A stretch of DNA of 64,000 nt from Marinomonas primoryensis (GTDB lineage Bacteria; Pseudomonadota; Gammaproteobacteria; Pseudomonadales; Marinomonadaceae). The stretch lies in the NCBI RefSeq assembly GCF_013372285.1, contig NZ_CP054301.1, positions 1,102,001-1,166,000 on the forward strand, read 5' to 3'. The translations under genes and the position numbers were made by a program. The number at the start of each line of letters is the position of its first letter. Within the stretch, counting starts at the first letter, position 1. The notes below the pieces were generated by a model. The model was not told the origin of the DNA, ran no database searches, and saw only the letters and a list, made by a program, of their open reading frames with translations. Shown piece by piece: positions 8,945 to 17,564 of the stretch.

Positions 8945-8956
8945 GGAGAGTAATAA

Positions 8957-9670
8957 ATGAAAAATTTTAATTCACTAGGCTTTACGTTAGCGATGGCAAC
9001 GGCTTTTGTTATAAGTCCTTTGTCTTATGCTGGAGCGGAAGATGACCCTTTATTAAGTTATGTTTCTATCGATCAATTAGAAAAAGGCCTTGAGTCAGAT
9101 GATCCAACCAGCTTTAGTGTCCAAGCATGGGTTGGCTATGATATGGACAAAATTTGGCTTAAAGCGTCAGGTGAATATCAAAATAGTGACGAGCAAGACT
9201 TAGAAGTACAGGCTCTATACAGTCATGCCGTAGCGCCGTATTGGGATATGCAGATGGGCTTAAGGCGAGACATTAAACCGTCCCCATCTCGTGATTGGTT
9301 GGTGCTTGGTTTCCAAGGTTTGGCGCCGTATTTTTTCGACATTGACGGTGCTTTCTTTGTGGGAGAAAAAGGACAAACCGCCATTCGTTTAGGCATCGAA
9401 CAGGAATGGTTAATCACTCAAAAACTGATATTAACGCCTGAATTTGAAGTGAACGCCTATGGTAAGAGTGATGACGAATTAAACATGGGTTCTGGTCTTA
9501 CTGATATCAATGCAGGGCTTCGACTAAAGTATGAAATAACACGTAAGTTTGCACCTTACATAGGAATAGATTGGAGTAAAAAGCTTGGTGCTACCGCGGA
9601 TATTGCCCGTCATGATGGAGAGAGTGTTAGCAATACTCAGTTTGTCATTGGCGTGACGGCTTGGTTTTAA
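8957..9670 (+). CDS. copB: CopB-family outer membrane copper resistance protein
   Basis: Outer-membrane beta-barrel protein of 237 aa with signal peptide (about 1-26, ending SYAGA). The barrel pattern shows alternating strands (FSVQAWVGYDMDKIWLKASGEY, APYWDMQMGLRRDIKPSPSRDW) and ends with an aromatic residue after VIGVTAWF, as outer-membrane barrels do. It follows copA by 12 bases with RBS AAGGAGAG. Compared with the Pseudomonas CopB it lacks a Met/His-rich N-terminal extension, so it may rely on CopA for copper binding. Its exact transport or sequestration role is not established. Confidence 0.9.
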   Translation: MKNFNSLGFTLAMATAFVISPLSYAGAEDDPLLSYVSIDQLEKGLESDDPTSFSVQAWVGYDMDKIWLKASGEYQNSDEQDLEVQALYSHAVAPYWDMQMGLRRDIKPSPSRDWLVLGFQGLAPYFFDIDGAFFVGEKGQTAIRLGIEQEWLITQKLILTPEFEVNAYGKSDDELNMGSGLTDINAGLRLKYEITRKFAPYIGIDWSKKLGATADIARHDGESVSNTQFVIGVTAWF

Positions 9671-9771
9671 ATTTTTTAACAAGAGGTAAAAGGGGTGGGC
9701 GATGAGGTGAAAGATAAAAGTCTCACTCGCATCACCATTGATTTCTACGATATAAAAGAGAGGAGAATACT

Positions 9772-9999
9772 ATGATGAACGAAAGCATGTTTGGTAGCAC
9801 TATGTGGACAGGCCACTGGTTATGGATGTTGGTTGTTGCTATTTTAGTCGTTGTACCTGTCTATCGAATATGTCAGCGAGCTGGATATTCTGGCTGGCTG
9901 GGATTGCTGATACTGGTCCCAATGGTCAATCTGATTTTGTTGTATTTTATTGCTTTTTCTGACTGGCCCGCGAGTAAAAAAGGAGCGCAAGATGAGTGA
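9772..9999 (+). CDS. Small two-helix membrane protein of copper locus
   Basis: A 75-aa protein with two hydrophobic segments (about 15-32 and 41-60) and a charged tail. The ribosome site AGAGGAGAA is strong. Its 3' end overlaps the start of the copper ATPase gene by 8 bases, so the two are likely co-translated. I recognise no catalytic motif. It could assist the ATPase or be an unrelated membrane protein; the overlap is the main functional clue. Confidence 0.75.
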   Translation: MMNESMFGSTMWTGHWLWMLVVAILVVVPVYRICQRAGYSGWLGLLILVPMVNLILLYFIAFSDWPASKKGAQDE

Positions 10000-12340
10000 G
10001 CACACGAATCATCATGAACATAAAAGCCATGGGGTGCATGACCCTGTGTGCAAAATGTCGGTAGACCCTCAAACCGCAAAGTATAGTAGTCAGCATGTAG
10101 ACAGGACTTGGTATTTCTGTTCTTCCGGTTGTCAGTCGAAGTTCGATAATAATCCAGATAAGTATCTCAACGAAGAAAATGAGCAGACAGAGCCGGTTGC
10201 GGCCGGAACCATGTTTACCTGTCCTATGCATCCAGAAGTCCGTCAACAAGGCCCCGGTGAGTGCCCGATTTGTGGCATGTCGCTGGAACCTGAGGAAGTA
10301 AGCCTCGACGACGGGCCTTCCGAAGAGCTCGCCGACATGACTCGTCGATTCTGGATTGGTCTGGCCCTTGCGCTTCCGGTTTTTTTGATTGAAATGGGAG
10401 GCCATCTCTTTAAAATTGACCACATTGTGTCGCCACAAATATCTAATTGGATTCAGTTGGTTTTAGCCACTCCAGTGGTCGTTTGGTGTGGCGCACCCTT
10501 CTTCGTTCGTGGTTGGAAATCAGTACTCAGTCGCAACCTTAATATGTTCACACTTATTGCCATCGGTACGGGTGTTTCTCTGTTGTACAGTGTTGTCGCA
10601 ACCTTGGCTCCGCAGATATTTCCTGAGGCTTTTCATGCTGATGATGGCTCAGTCTCTGTGTATTTCGAGGCGGCCGCTGTCATTGTTGTGCTGGTGTTGT
10701 TGGGTCAGGTACTTGAACTCCGAGCGCGAGAAAAAACCTCTGGCGCTATCAAAGCCCTATTGGATCTAGCACCGGCCACGGCAAGAAAACTGGACGATGA
10801 TGGCAGTGAGTCTGATGTGTCGCTCGATCAAGTTAAGGTTGGCGATCGATTGCGAGTTCGACCAGGCGATAAGGTGCCTCTAGATGGCGAAGTGCTTGAA
10901 GGCCATTCTAACGTCGATGAATCCATGGTCACTGGTGAGCCCTTGGCTATTAGTAAGAAGACTGGAGATCAGGTAATTGGTGGTAGCATTAATCAGCAAG
11001 GCAGTTTTATTTTACGGGCTGACAAAGTTGGCCGTGACACAATGCTGTCCCAGATCGTCCAGATGGTTGCCAGTGCGCAGCGAAGCCGTGCGCCTATTCA
11101 GGGAATGGCTGATAAAGTGGCGGGTTGGTTCGTCCTGGTGGTCCTACTGGTCTCTGTCATTGCATTCGGAGTCTGGTCTATCGTCGGTCCAACGCCACCT
11201 ATGGCCTTTGGTCTGATTGCCGCCGTGAGTGTGTTGATTATTGCTTGTCCCTGTGCCTTGGGTCTGGCGACTCCTATGTCGATCATGGTCGGTGTCGGTC
11301 GTGGTGCTCAGGTCGGTGTCTTGATACGAGATGCCGAGGCGTTAGAGCGGATGGAGAAAGTAGACACAGTGGTCGTGGATAAAACCGGGACCTTGACCGA
11401 GGGAAAACCTCAGGTGACAAAGCTGGTCTTGGCAAACGGTTTCAGCGATGAAGACTTGATGCGTTATTCCGGAAGTCTAGAAAAGGGTAGCGAGCATCCT
11501 TTGGCGCATGCCATTTTGGATAAAGCTAACACCATGAATCTAACGCTGCCAGACGCCATAGATTTTGACTCTCCGAACGGCAAAGGCGTTACCGGTGAAG
11601 TCGATGGGAAAAGGGTTCTGCTTGGTAATCGATTGTTAATGCAGTCAGAAAATGTTGATACATCCGCCTTTGAGGAAGAAGCCAACCAACTTCGAGAGGA
11701 CGGTGCTACAGTAATTTTTGCCGCAGTTGATGGAAAGGTTTGTGGTTTGTTGGCGATTGCAGACCCGATCAAGGACACCACTAAAGCGGCAATAATCGCT
11801 CTGCAGAAGGAAGGGATTAGGGTGGTGATGCTGACCGGAGATAACCGTACCTCCGCCGAAGCCGTTGCCCGCAAACTTCACATTGATGAAGTGAAAGCAG
11901 AAGTGTTGCCGGAAGATAAAGGCAAAGTTATTCAACAACTTAAGAATGAGGGGCGTGTTGTTGTTATGGCTGGAGATGGTGTAAATGATGCGCCAGCCTT
12001 AGCAACCGCAGATGTAGGTATTGCCATGGGGACAGGAACCGACGTGGCCATAGAAAGTGCGGGCATTACTCTGTTACGCGGCGATTTGATGGGCATTGTG
12101 GAAGCACGGCGATTATCCCGGGCAACCATGCGTAATATTCGGCAGAATCTGTTCTTCGCATTCATTTATAACATGGCAGGCGTACCGATTGCGGCAGGGG
12201 TGCTTTATCCGTTTACGGGTATTCTTTTATCGCCAGTTTTTGCCGCTGCAGCCATGTCGCTGTCCTCGGTCAGTGTGATTTTGAATGCTTTAAGGTTGCG
12301 TGCGGTGAAAATATCGGATGACAAAATTAATATCAAATAG
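9992..12340 (+). CDS. copA: P1B-type copper-exporting ATPase with YHS and heavy-metal-binding N-terminus
   Basis: Inner-membrane Cu(I)-pumping ATPase, 782 aa from the ATG at 9992, which has AAGGAGCG upstream; an in-frame ATG at 9950 lies inside the upstream gene and is less likely. The N-terminus has a His-rich start ([10 protein letters not shown]), a YHS/TRASH domain (about 12-50, DPVCKMSV ... FCSSGC) and a metal-binding motif (about 73-99, CPMHPEV ... CPICGM) in place of the usual HMA domains. Further motifs are the CPC copper site in [11 protein letters not shown] (about 418), the DKTGTLTEG phosphorylation loop (about 464), SEHPLA (nucleotide binding) and [10 protein letters not shown]. 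It exports cytosolic copper to the periplasm, where CopA and CusCBA act. Confidence 0.95.
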   Translation: MSEHTNHHEHKSHGVHDPVCKMSVDPQTAKYSSQHVDRTWYFCSSGCQSKFDNNPDKYLNEENEQTEPVAAGTMFTCPMHPEVRQQGPGECPICGMSLEPEEVSLDDGPSEELADMTRRFWIGLALALPVFLIEMGGHLFKIDHIVSPQISNWIQLVLATPVVVWCGAPFFVRGWKSVLSRNLNMFTLIAIGTGVSLLYSVVATLAPQIFPEAFHADDGSVSVYFEAAAVIVVLVLLGQVLELRAREKTSGAIKALLDLAPATARKLDDDGSESDVSLDQVKVGDRLRVRPGDKVPLDGEVLEGHSNVDESMVTGEPLAISKKTGDQVIGGSINQQGSFILRADKVGRDTMLSQIVQMVASAQRSRAPIQGMADKVAGWFVLVVLLVSVIAFGVWSIVGPTPPMAFGLIAAVSVLIIACPCALGLATPMSIMVGVGRGAQVGVLIRDAEALERMEKVDTVVVDKTGTLTEGKPQVTKLVLANGFSDEDLMRYSGSLEKGSEHPLAHAILDKANTMNLTLPDAIDFDSPNGKGVTGEVDGKRVLLGNRLLMQSENVDTSAFEEEANQLREDGATVIFAAVDGKVCGLLAIADPIKDTTKAAIIALQKEGIRVVMLTGDNRTSAEAVARKLHIDEVKAEVLPEDKGKVIQQLKNEGRVVVMAGDGVNDAPALATADVGIAMGTGTDVAIESAGITLLRGDLMGIVEARRLSRATMRNIRQNLFFAFIYNMAGVPIAAGVLYPFTGILLSPVFAAAAMSLSSVSVILNALRLRAVKISDDKINIK

Positions 12341-12363
12341 CTAATTTTGAAAGAGGTAAAAAT

Positions 12364-12807
12364 ATGAAGGTAATAAATAAAATCATCGCAACGTCAATCT
12401 TAACGTTAGTAAGTGCTAGCGTGTTGGCACAACCTATAATAGATCTCTATAAGTCTCCGACATGTGGGTGTTGCATTAAATGGAGTGAGATAATGAAGGC
12501 AGAGGGTTATACCGTCAATTATCATCACAAAGAAGACTGGTCCTCTTTAAAGAAAGAGGCAGGTATGCCCATGGAACTACAATCATGTCACACCGCGTTG
12601 ATCGACGGTTACTTAATTGAAGGGCATGTACCAGAGCAAGATGTGGCGCGTTTAATACTAGAAAAGCCTGAAAATGTATCAGGCTTGGCTGTGCCTGGAA
12701 TGCCAAGATATTCTCCTGGCATGGCAGCGAAAGGTAAGGGATACAGAGATTTTAATGTGGTTCAGTTTAGCCAACAAGGAGTGATGACAGTTTATAAAAA
12801 ATATTGA
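12364..12807 (+). CDS. DUF411 periplasmic metal-binding protein
   Basis: Secreted protein of 147 aa with signal peptide ending VLAQ (about residue 22). The DUF411 hallmark YKSPTCGCCIKW (three Cys) and the later SCHTALIDGYLIEGHVP are present. DUF411 proteins are found with copper and silver efflux genes and are taken to bind metal through the CGCC and Cys-His residues; the biochemical role is poorly known. It lies 23 bases after the copper ATPase with RBS AGAGGTAA and ends the copper island. Confidence 0.88.
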   Translation: MKVINKIIATSILTLVSASVLAQPIIDLYKSPTCGCCIKWSEIMKAEGYTVNYHHKEDWSSLKKEAGMPMELQSCHTALIDGYLIEGHVPEQDVARLILEKPENVSGLAVPGMPRYSPGMAAKGKGYRDFNVVQFSQQGVMTVYKKY

Positions 12808-13241
12808 TAAACGATTAATCCATTAAATCCAACTGGTTAGTTAGCTGATGTAATAGGAGCTCGCTAACCAGCTTTGATAATAGGTTCCAAATTCACCTTT
12901 GGTACTCGCCTTGTTATACAAGATAGCGGGTTTGCTTCTTCCTTAGCTCTTGAGTACGTTTTATAAATTTAATACGATCAAGCCATTTATATGAGATTTT
13001 GGTGCACTTTCCTGCTTCTATCTTTGTCAAATATGCCAGCTTTTGTTGGAATTTAAGCACAGTCTCCTTATCAAAAAAGTCAAAAAAATAATATTAACCG
13101 AACACATAAGTAAAAAATCCGACAACCTCATAAAATAAATGTTTTTCCATGTTTTTCCATGTTTTTCCATGTTTTTTTCAGTTCCTGATTTTGAATTTAC
13201 TGCTACAATTTAAAGAAATATTTAACAGGAAATGGACCCTT
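12808..13241. other. Intergenic region with inverted repeat and 10-bp tandem repeat
   Basis: 434 bases without a supported gene. An 8-bp inverted repeat (12833-12840 with 12864-12871, with a further AGCT/AGCT pair inside) could end the copper transcript, though it lacks a U run. The 3' part is AT-rich and carries the tandem repeat described separately, just upstream of the diguanylate cyclase. Confidence 0.6.
13139..13178 (+). repeat. 10-bp tandem repeat (ATGTTTTTCC, three copies plus partial)
   Basis: The unit ATGTTTTTCC is repeated three times perfectly from 13139 and then runs into ATGTTTTTTT. It lies about 65-100 bases upstream of the likely ATG of the diguanylate cyclase. Because 10 is not a multiple of 3, each unit's ATG is in a different frame; the one at 13149 is in frame with the cyclase. 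Confidence 0.9.
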
Positions 13242-14204
13242 ATGATTAAGCCTGAAATTCCGAAAAATGAAGCTGAGCGATTGCATGCTTTGAGAACGTT
13301 AAGAATCCTTGATACGTCACATGAAGAGCGATTTGATCGCGTGACGCGTATGGCCAAGCGAATGTTTGAAGTACAGATTTCCCTTGTCAGTTTAGTTGAT
13401 GAAGACCGTCAATGGTTTAAATCCAAGCAGGGGCTGGATGCGCCCGAAACGCCTCGTGACATATCATTTTGTGGGCATGCTATTAATCAAGACGGGTTAT
13501 TCATTATTCCGGACGCGTCTGTCGATGAACGCTTTTTTGATAACCCTCTCGTTACCGAGGCTCCAAACATTCGTTTTTATGCCGGTTACCCTTTAAAGCT
13601 TAGGCAGGGCGTTAGCATAGGTACCTTGTGCCTTATCGATAGTGAGCCTAAAGGCCTTGGTGAAGAAGATCAGCAGTTGCTTAGAGATTTGGGCGCTATG
13701 ATTGAGCAAGAAATCCAATCCATTCAACTTGCTACGTTGGATGAATTAACCTTAATCTCTAACCGACGTGGCTTTTTGACACTGGTTGAGCACAGCTTTA
13801 AATCGTGTCGACGTAATGAAAAGCCCATGTCGTTTATATTGTTTGATCTAAACAAATTTAAGGCCATCAATGATAACTATGGTCACCATGAAGGTGACTT
13901 TGTTTTGACTACTTTTGCACAAATAATGCTCGACTCATTTCGCGATTGCGATGTGATTGGCCGACTCGGTGGAGATGAGTTCGTTGCTATGCTAAGCGAC
14001 TCAGACGAAGGGAAAGCCGATATTGCTTTAGAGCGGTTTGCTACCGCCGTCGAAAAGGCAAATGAAACCTTAAATAAACCATATGAAATTGAGTACAGTG
14101 CTGGTGTTATGCACTTTGAACACGATACGGAAAAATCAATAGAAGAAATGATCCAAGATGCGGATGCCGCGATGTACGAGCAAAAGAAAGGTAAGGCTCG
14201 ATAG
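13242..14204 (+). CDS. GAF-GGDEF diguanylate cyclase
   Basis: Cytoplasmic signalling enzyme of 320 aa that makes cyclic di-GMP from two GTP. The GAF domain covers about 20-165 (ERFDRVTRMAKRMFEVQISLVSLVDEDRQWFKS, with the DISFCGHAI pattern common to this GAF class). The GGDEF domain covers about 170-320: DELTLISNRRGF, FDLNKFKAINDNYGH and GRLGGDEF. RDCD five residues before GGDEF is an intact inhibitory I-site, so product feedback is expected. The start at 13242 is chosen because the GAF fold begins soon after and AGGA precedes it; an in-frame ATG at 13149 would add a hydrophobic 31-residue extension encoded by the repeat region. Confidence 0.92.
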   Translation: MIKPEIPKNEAERLHALRTLRILDTSHEERFDRVTRMAKRMFEVQISLVSLVDEDRQWFKSKQGLDAPETPRDISFCGHAINQDGLFIIPDASVDERFFDNPLVTEAPNIRFYAGYPLKLRQGVSIGTLCLIDSEPKGLGEEDQQLLRDLGAMIEQEIQSIQLATLDELTLISNRRGFLTLVEHSFKSCRRNEKPMSFILFDLNKFKAINDNYGHHEGDFVLTTFAQIMLDSFRDCDVIGRLGGDEFVAMLSDSDEGKADIALERFATAVEKANETLNKPYEIEYSAGVMHFEHDTEKSIEEMIQDADAAMYEQKKGKAR

Positions 14205-14212
14205 CGATTTGA

Positions 14213-14254
14213 TTGATGCTTTATAGTCACTATAAAGCATCAATTAGCCTTTTT
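14213..14254 (+). terminator. Intrinsic terminator after the GAF-GGDEF gene
   Basis: A perfect 14-bp stem (14213-14226 with 14230-14243), TCA loop, followed by TTAGCC and a run of T. It starts nine bases after the stop codon and lies between convergent genes. Confidence 0.8.
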
Positions 14255-14346
14255 TAGGCGCCATTTTATAGCGGTTAGCGTATGACTCTTATTGCTAAAA
14301 TCTAGGTGCCACCAAGGGAGGTAGGTTTTTCTATAACACTGGGTGA

Positions 14347-15222
14347 TTAATCAGGCACATCGTTCTTAAGCAGTCTTAGACTACCGTCAATGTGAATATC
14401 TCGCTGTGGAAACGCAATGACAATATTGTGCTCGGCGAGTAATTCATCAAGACGAAAACGCACATTACTTTTTGCCACTCGTAAGCCACCTTCAACGTTA
14501 GATTGTATCCAGAAATTCACTTCAAAAATAAGTGCGTTGTCGCCAAAGTCTTCAAAAATGACTTGTGGTTTAGGTGTGCTTAGAACGCCTTCTTGCTCTT
14601 CGGTGGCCTGTAGAATCAATGCAGCAACTTTCTTTGCCGGAGAACCATAGGCGACGCCTATTTTGACTGAGGTTCGCATCAGCTTGTCTACTAACGTCCA
14701 GTTCACAATCGTATTTTCTAGCAGCTTACTATTGGGGATAAGCATGTGGACGCCATCTACTCGTCTGAACCGAGTCGAGCGAGTATTAATTTCTTCGACA
14801 ATGCCTTTGGCGTTTTCAACTTCTAAAAAATCGCCGATGCGGATGGGCTTTTCCCACATCAAAATCCAGCCACTGATAAAGTTGTTAATGATATTTTGTG
14901 CGCCGAAACCAAAGCCAATGGCAATCGCGCCGGATAAAAAGGCAAACGCGGTGATAGGGACATTAATAATGTCTAAAACTGTGATCGCTATAATGCTAAT
15001 GGCGAGTGCGTACAGAAGACGACGGACTAGATGTATGATATTTGGATCGGCGTTTCTGGTCGTTAATTTCGACGTTAATAGGCGGACCAAGTATTTGGTT
15101 GCCCAAAAGCCGACAAGCGCTAAGATTGGAATCAGTAATACACCGCCTATCGTGATGGAATGATCTGCGACGGTAAAGAATTTATAGCTCAATATGCTGT
15201 ATACGTTATCTATGTCTATCAA
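14347..15222 (-). CDS. mscS: Small-conductance mechanosensitive channel (MscS family)
   Basis: Inner-membrane channel of 291 aa that opens on membrane tension to relieve hypo-osmotic shock. Three transmembrane helices lie at about 20-45, 65-85 and 90-115. The pore-lining third helix is Gly/Ala-rich (AFAFLSGAIAIGFGFGAQNIINNFISGWILM) and is followed by the beta domain (ENAKGIVEEINTRSTRFRRVDGVHMLIPNSKLLENTIVNW), diagnostic for MscS. The length is close to E. coli MscS (286 aa). The gene is convergent with the GGDEF gene. Osmotic protection fits a marine host. Confidence 0.93.
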   Translation of the reverse strand: MIDIDNVYSILSYKFFTVADHSITIGGVLLIPILALVGFWATKYLVRLLTSKLTTRNADPNIIHLVRRLLYALAISIIAITVLDIINVPITAFAFLSGAIAIGFGFGAQNIINNFISGWILMWEKPIRIGDFLEVENAKGIVEEINTRSTRFRRVDGVHMLIPNSKLLENTIVNWTLVDKLMRTSVKIGVAYGSPAKKVAALILQATEEQEGVLSTPKPQVIFEDFGDNALIFEVNFWIQSNVEGGLRVAKSNVRFRLDELLAEHNIVIAFPQRDIHIDGSLRLLKNDVPD

Positions 15223-15759
15223 AGGAATGACTCCTACAATTTGAGTAGAGTATTAAACACTATTTCTACGGTAAAATATCTAGGGAATGTGCGAATTAAT
15301 GCCTAGTAAATAGATCCATCGAGCCCTACCGCAGCAGGTCTTTTGCCGACGAAGATGTGTCGCATTCCTTAGTAGTAATAGTGGTACACATTAAGCTGTC
15401 CAGCAATGTATGATGTCATAATAACTGAAGTGGTTATGGGATAACTTATTCGCATATGGCTAAACACATAAAGTCACATGCCATTCTTCAGAGGCAGACG
15501 CTTTCACTATTCGAATGCTGCTTTTAACAGGTTACGTAAAAGTACAATTATTAATTGGTATTAAGCTTAGAAACCACTCACACTGCCTCAACTCTTACAC
15601 GTTTTTAATCAGTGAAAATTCATATGTAAAGGGAATGACAGCCTTCCCTTTACATATGAGGACTCTATTAATAATAGAGTCTGGATGACTATATCTAATG
15701 TCAAAAAAAATTATGCTAACCAGTAATTTTCTCTACTAATAAAAAAAGGAAATAACCAG
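15223..15759. other. 537-base intergenic region with two adjacent hairpins
   Basis: No supported ORF. It contains the divergent promoters of mscS and the rsbQ-like gene. The notable content is a pair of adjacent inverted repeats at 15621-15658 and 15661-15681, described separately. The remainder is AT-rich with no recognisable site. Confidence 0.6.
15621..15681 (+). repeat. Two adjacent perfect inverted repeats upstream of rsbQ-like gene
   Basis: Hairpin 1 has a 15-bp perfect stem (15621-15635 with 15644-15658) and an 8-base loop. Hairpin 2 has a 9-bp perfect stem (15661-15669 with 15673-15681) and a 3-base loop. Neither is followed by a T run in the + direction. They sit 79-139 bases before the ATG at 15760 and may be operators, an RNA element or a small mobile remnant. 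Confidence 0.7.
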
Positions 15760-16566
15760 ATGTTAAATTCAAGTGATGTTCTCATTAGAAATAATGTCAA
15801 ATCAATTGGGTCTGGCAGCAAAACCTTGCTTCTCGCTCATGGGTTTGGGTGCGATCAAAACATGTGGCGTTTTTTAACACCCGCACTGATAGAGCACTTT
15901 ACGATTGTATTGTTTGACTATGTTGGTTCAGGTGCTTCTGATATATCTCAATACGACAAGCAACGCTATAGCCGGCTTGAGGGTTATGCTGAAGACATCA
16001 TTGAAATATGCGATGCTTTGCAACTATCAGATGCCATTTTTATTGGGCATTCGGTAAGCAGTATTATTGGTGGTATTGCGGCCACTAAAAAGCCTTCTCT
16101 TTTTTCTAAGTTGATAATGGTGTGTCCATCGCCTTGTTTTTTAAATATTTCACCGGATTATTTTGGTGGTTTTGAAAAAGAAGATCTATTAGAGCTATTG
16201 AATCTAATGGATAAGAATTACATTGGCTGGGCGAATTATTTAGCACCTTTAGTCATTGGTGGAACGAATTCTGATGAGTTTGTTGGTGAGTTATCGGGAA
16301 GTTTCTGTTCTACAGATCCAGTAATCGCTAAGAATTTTGCGCAAGCAACATTTTTATCTGATCATCGTTATCTTCTTAAAGAAATAAAACAACCATCATT
16401 AATATTTCAAAGTAGCAATGATGCATTGGCTGCTACATCTGTTGGAAAATTTATCGCAAGTGAAATATCGAACAGTAAGCTTGAAATAATATCAGCAGAT
16501 GGCCATTGTTTACATATGACACACCCAGAGAAAATAATAGATTCGATCATTGAATATGCGAATTAA
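15760..16566 (+). CDS. rsbQ: RsbQ-like alpha/beta hydrolase (signalling hydrolase)
   Basis: A 268-aa alpha/beta-hydrolase of the RsbQ/KAI2/D14 group. The oxyanion region is LAHGFGCDQNMW (about 26-37), the nucleophile elbow GHSVSS has Ser98, an Asp lies in SSNDALA (about 221), and the catalytic His is His249 in DGHCLHMTHPE. In Bacillus subtilis RsbQ is needed, with the PAS-phosphatase RsbP, for energy-stress signalling, and is thought to process or deliver a small hydrophobic ligand to the PAS domain. Here the next gene, 2 bases away, encodes a PAS-GGDEF protein, so a ligand-to-c-di-GMP pathway is likely. RBS AAAAAGGAAA. Confidence 0.9.
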   Translation: MLNSSDVLIRNNVKSIGSGSKTLLLAHGFGCDQNMWRFLTPALIEHFTIVLFDYVGSGASDISQYDKQRYSRLEGYAEDIIEICDALQLSDAIFIGHSVSSIIGGIAATKKPSLFSKLIMVCPSPCFLNISPDYFGGFEKEDLLELLNLMDKNYIGWANYLAPLVIGGTNSDEFVGELSGSFCSTDPVIAKNFAQATFLSDHRYLLKEIKQPSLIFQSSNDALAATSVGKFIASEISNSKLEIISADGHCLHMTHPEKIIDSIIEYAN

Positions 16567-16568
16567 AA

Positions 16569-17486
16569 ATGGAAAATAAAAATGATAATTTCAAAGAAAA
16601 GTTTTTAAATTACTCTCCAGATGAGTTTCCTAATGGGGCTTTGGTTACTAACGATTCAAAAATTATTGTTTATGTAAATTCTTATTTTACGACTGAGCTA
16701 TTATGGAAGGTTGACGATATTGTCGGTAAAAATATTGATATTTTATTGACTAAACCTTCCTGTATTTTCTTTCAAAGTTATATTATTCCAACACTTTCAC
16801 ATGAAAAAAAGTGTGAGGAAATGCAGCTGACCATATTTAACGCGAGAGGTATACGAATTCCAATAACGGTTAATGCTGCTGTTGGTGAAGATGGTTATGT
16901 ATATTGGAGCTTTTTCAATTCTTCCAAGCGAGATCAGCTTTATGATGAATTAATAAAAGCACGAGAAAGATTGATAGAGACAACAGATGAATTAAAATTA
17001 CTGGCTTCGATTGATGATTTGACTGGGCTTTTAAACAGAAGAGAAATGAAGTATCAAAGTAACTTGGCGCTTAAGGATGTGCTAAGTGAGCAACACCTTG
17101 CCGGTTTATTAATACTAGACATTGATCATTTTAAAAAAATAAATGATACCTATGGTCATTTAGAAGGTGACAGAGTGTTAAAAAAGCTTGGGCAATTATT
17201 AATAAGTCAGAGTGAAAAGACAGATCTTGTTTCTCGGTTTGGTGGAGAAGAATTTTTGATTTTTCGGCCAAATACTAATAGAGATGATATGTTATTATTT
17301 TGTAAAAAACTTCATGTTTTAATGGCTGATATTGTCGTTGGTACTATTTCCCTTAAAGGGAGTGTCGGTGTGAGTTTTTTTAGCGAAAGAATGACATTTG
17401 ATGATGTATTCACCCAAGCCGATAGCGCCTTATACAACGCAAAAGAGCTTGGGAGAAACAGGACTGAAATTTATAGTAATAATTGA
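16569..17486 (+). CDS. PAS-GGDEF diguanylate cyclase paired with RsbQ-like hydrolase
   Basis: Protein of 305 aa. The N-terminal PAS domain (about 15-120) has the family pattern FPNGALVTNDSKIIVYVNSYF and VDDIVGKNIDILLT. A coiled linker (about 122-145) leads to the GGDEF domain (about 148-303) with SIDDLTGLLNRREM, LDIDHFKKINDTYGH and SRFGGEEF at the active site, all intact. The residues where an I-site RxxD would stand read EKTD, so product inhibition is probably lost. No transmembrane segment: a soluble cyclase. The PAS resembles that of RsbP-type partners of RsbQ; that it takes a ligand from the upstream hydrolase is inferred from the pairing. Confidence 0.92.
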   Translation: MENKNDNFKEKFLNYSPDEFPNGALVTNDSKIIVYVNSYFTTELLWKVDDIVGKNIDILLTKPSCIFFQSYIIPTLSHEKKCEEMQLTIFNARGIRIPITVNAAVGEDGYVYWSFFNSSKRDQLYDELIKARERLIETTDELKLLASIDDLTGLLNRREMKYQSNLALKDVLSEQHLAGLLILDIDHFKKINDTYGHLEGDRVLKKLGQLLISQSEKTDLVSRFGGEEFLIFRPNTNRDDMLLFCKKLHVLMADIVVGTISLKGSVGVSFFSERMTFDDVFTQADSALYNAKELGRNRTEIYSNN

Positions 17487-17522
17487 TCTTATTTCTTACC
17501 TCTCATTAATTATTAATACGAA

Positions 17523-17539
17523 CGTTATACTATATAACG
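17523..17539. repeat. Short hairpin between convergent genes
   Basis: A 7-bp perfect inverted repeat (17523-17529 with 17533-17539, loop CTA) lies between the PAS-GGDEF stop and the SulP stop. It is AT-rich and lacks a clear T run, so its role as a terminator is doubtful. Confidence 0.35.
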
Positions 17540-17564
17540 GAGTATAAAATATTTTCCATGGAAT

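Noticed and set aside
9950..9991. An upstream in-frame start for the copper ATPase
   Set aside because: It lies inside the 75-aa membrane-protein gene without an RBS; the ATG at 9992 has AAGGAGCG and begins the His-rich domain.
13139..13178. The 10-bp tandem repeat as a CRISPR or mobile-element trace
   Set aside because: Units are too short and contiguous, with no spacers, no cas genes and no transposase nearby.
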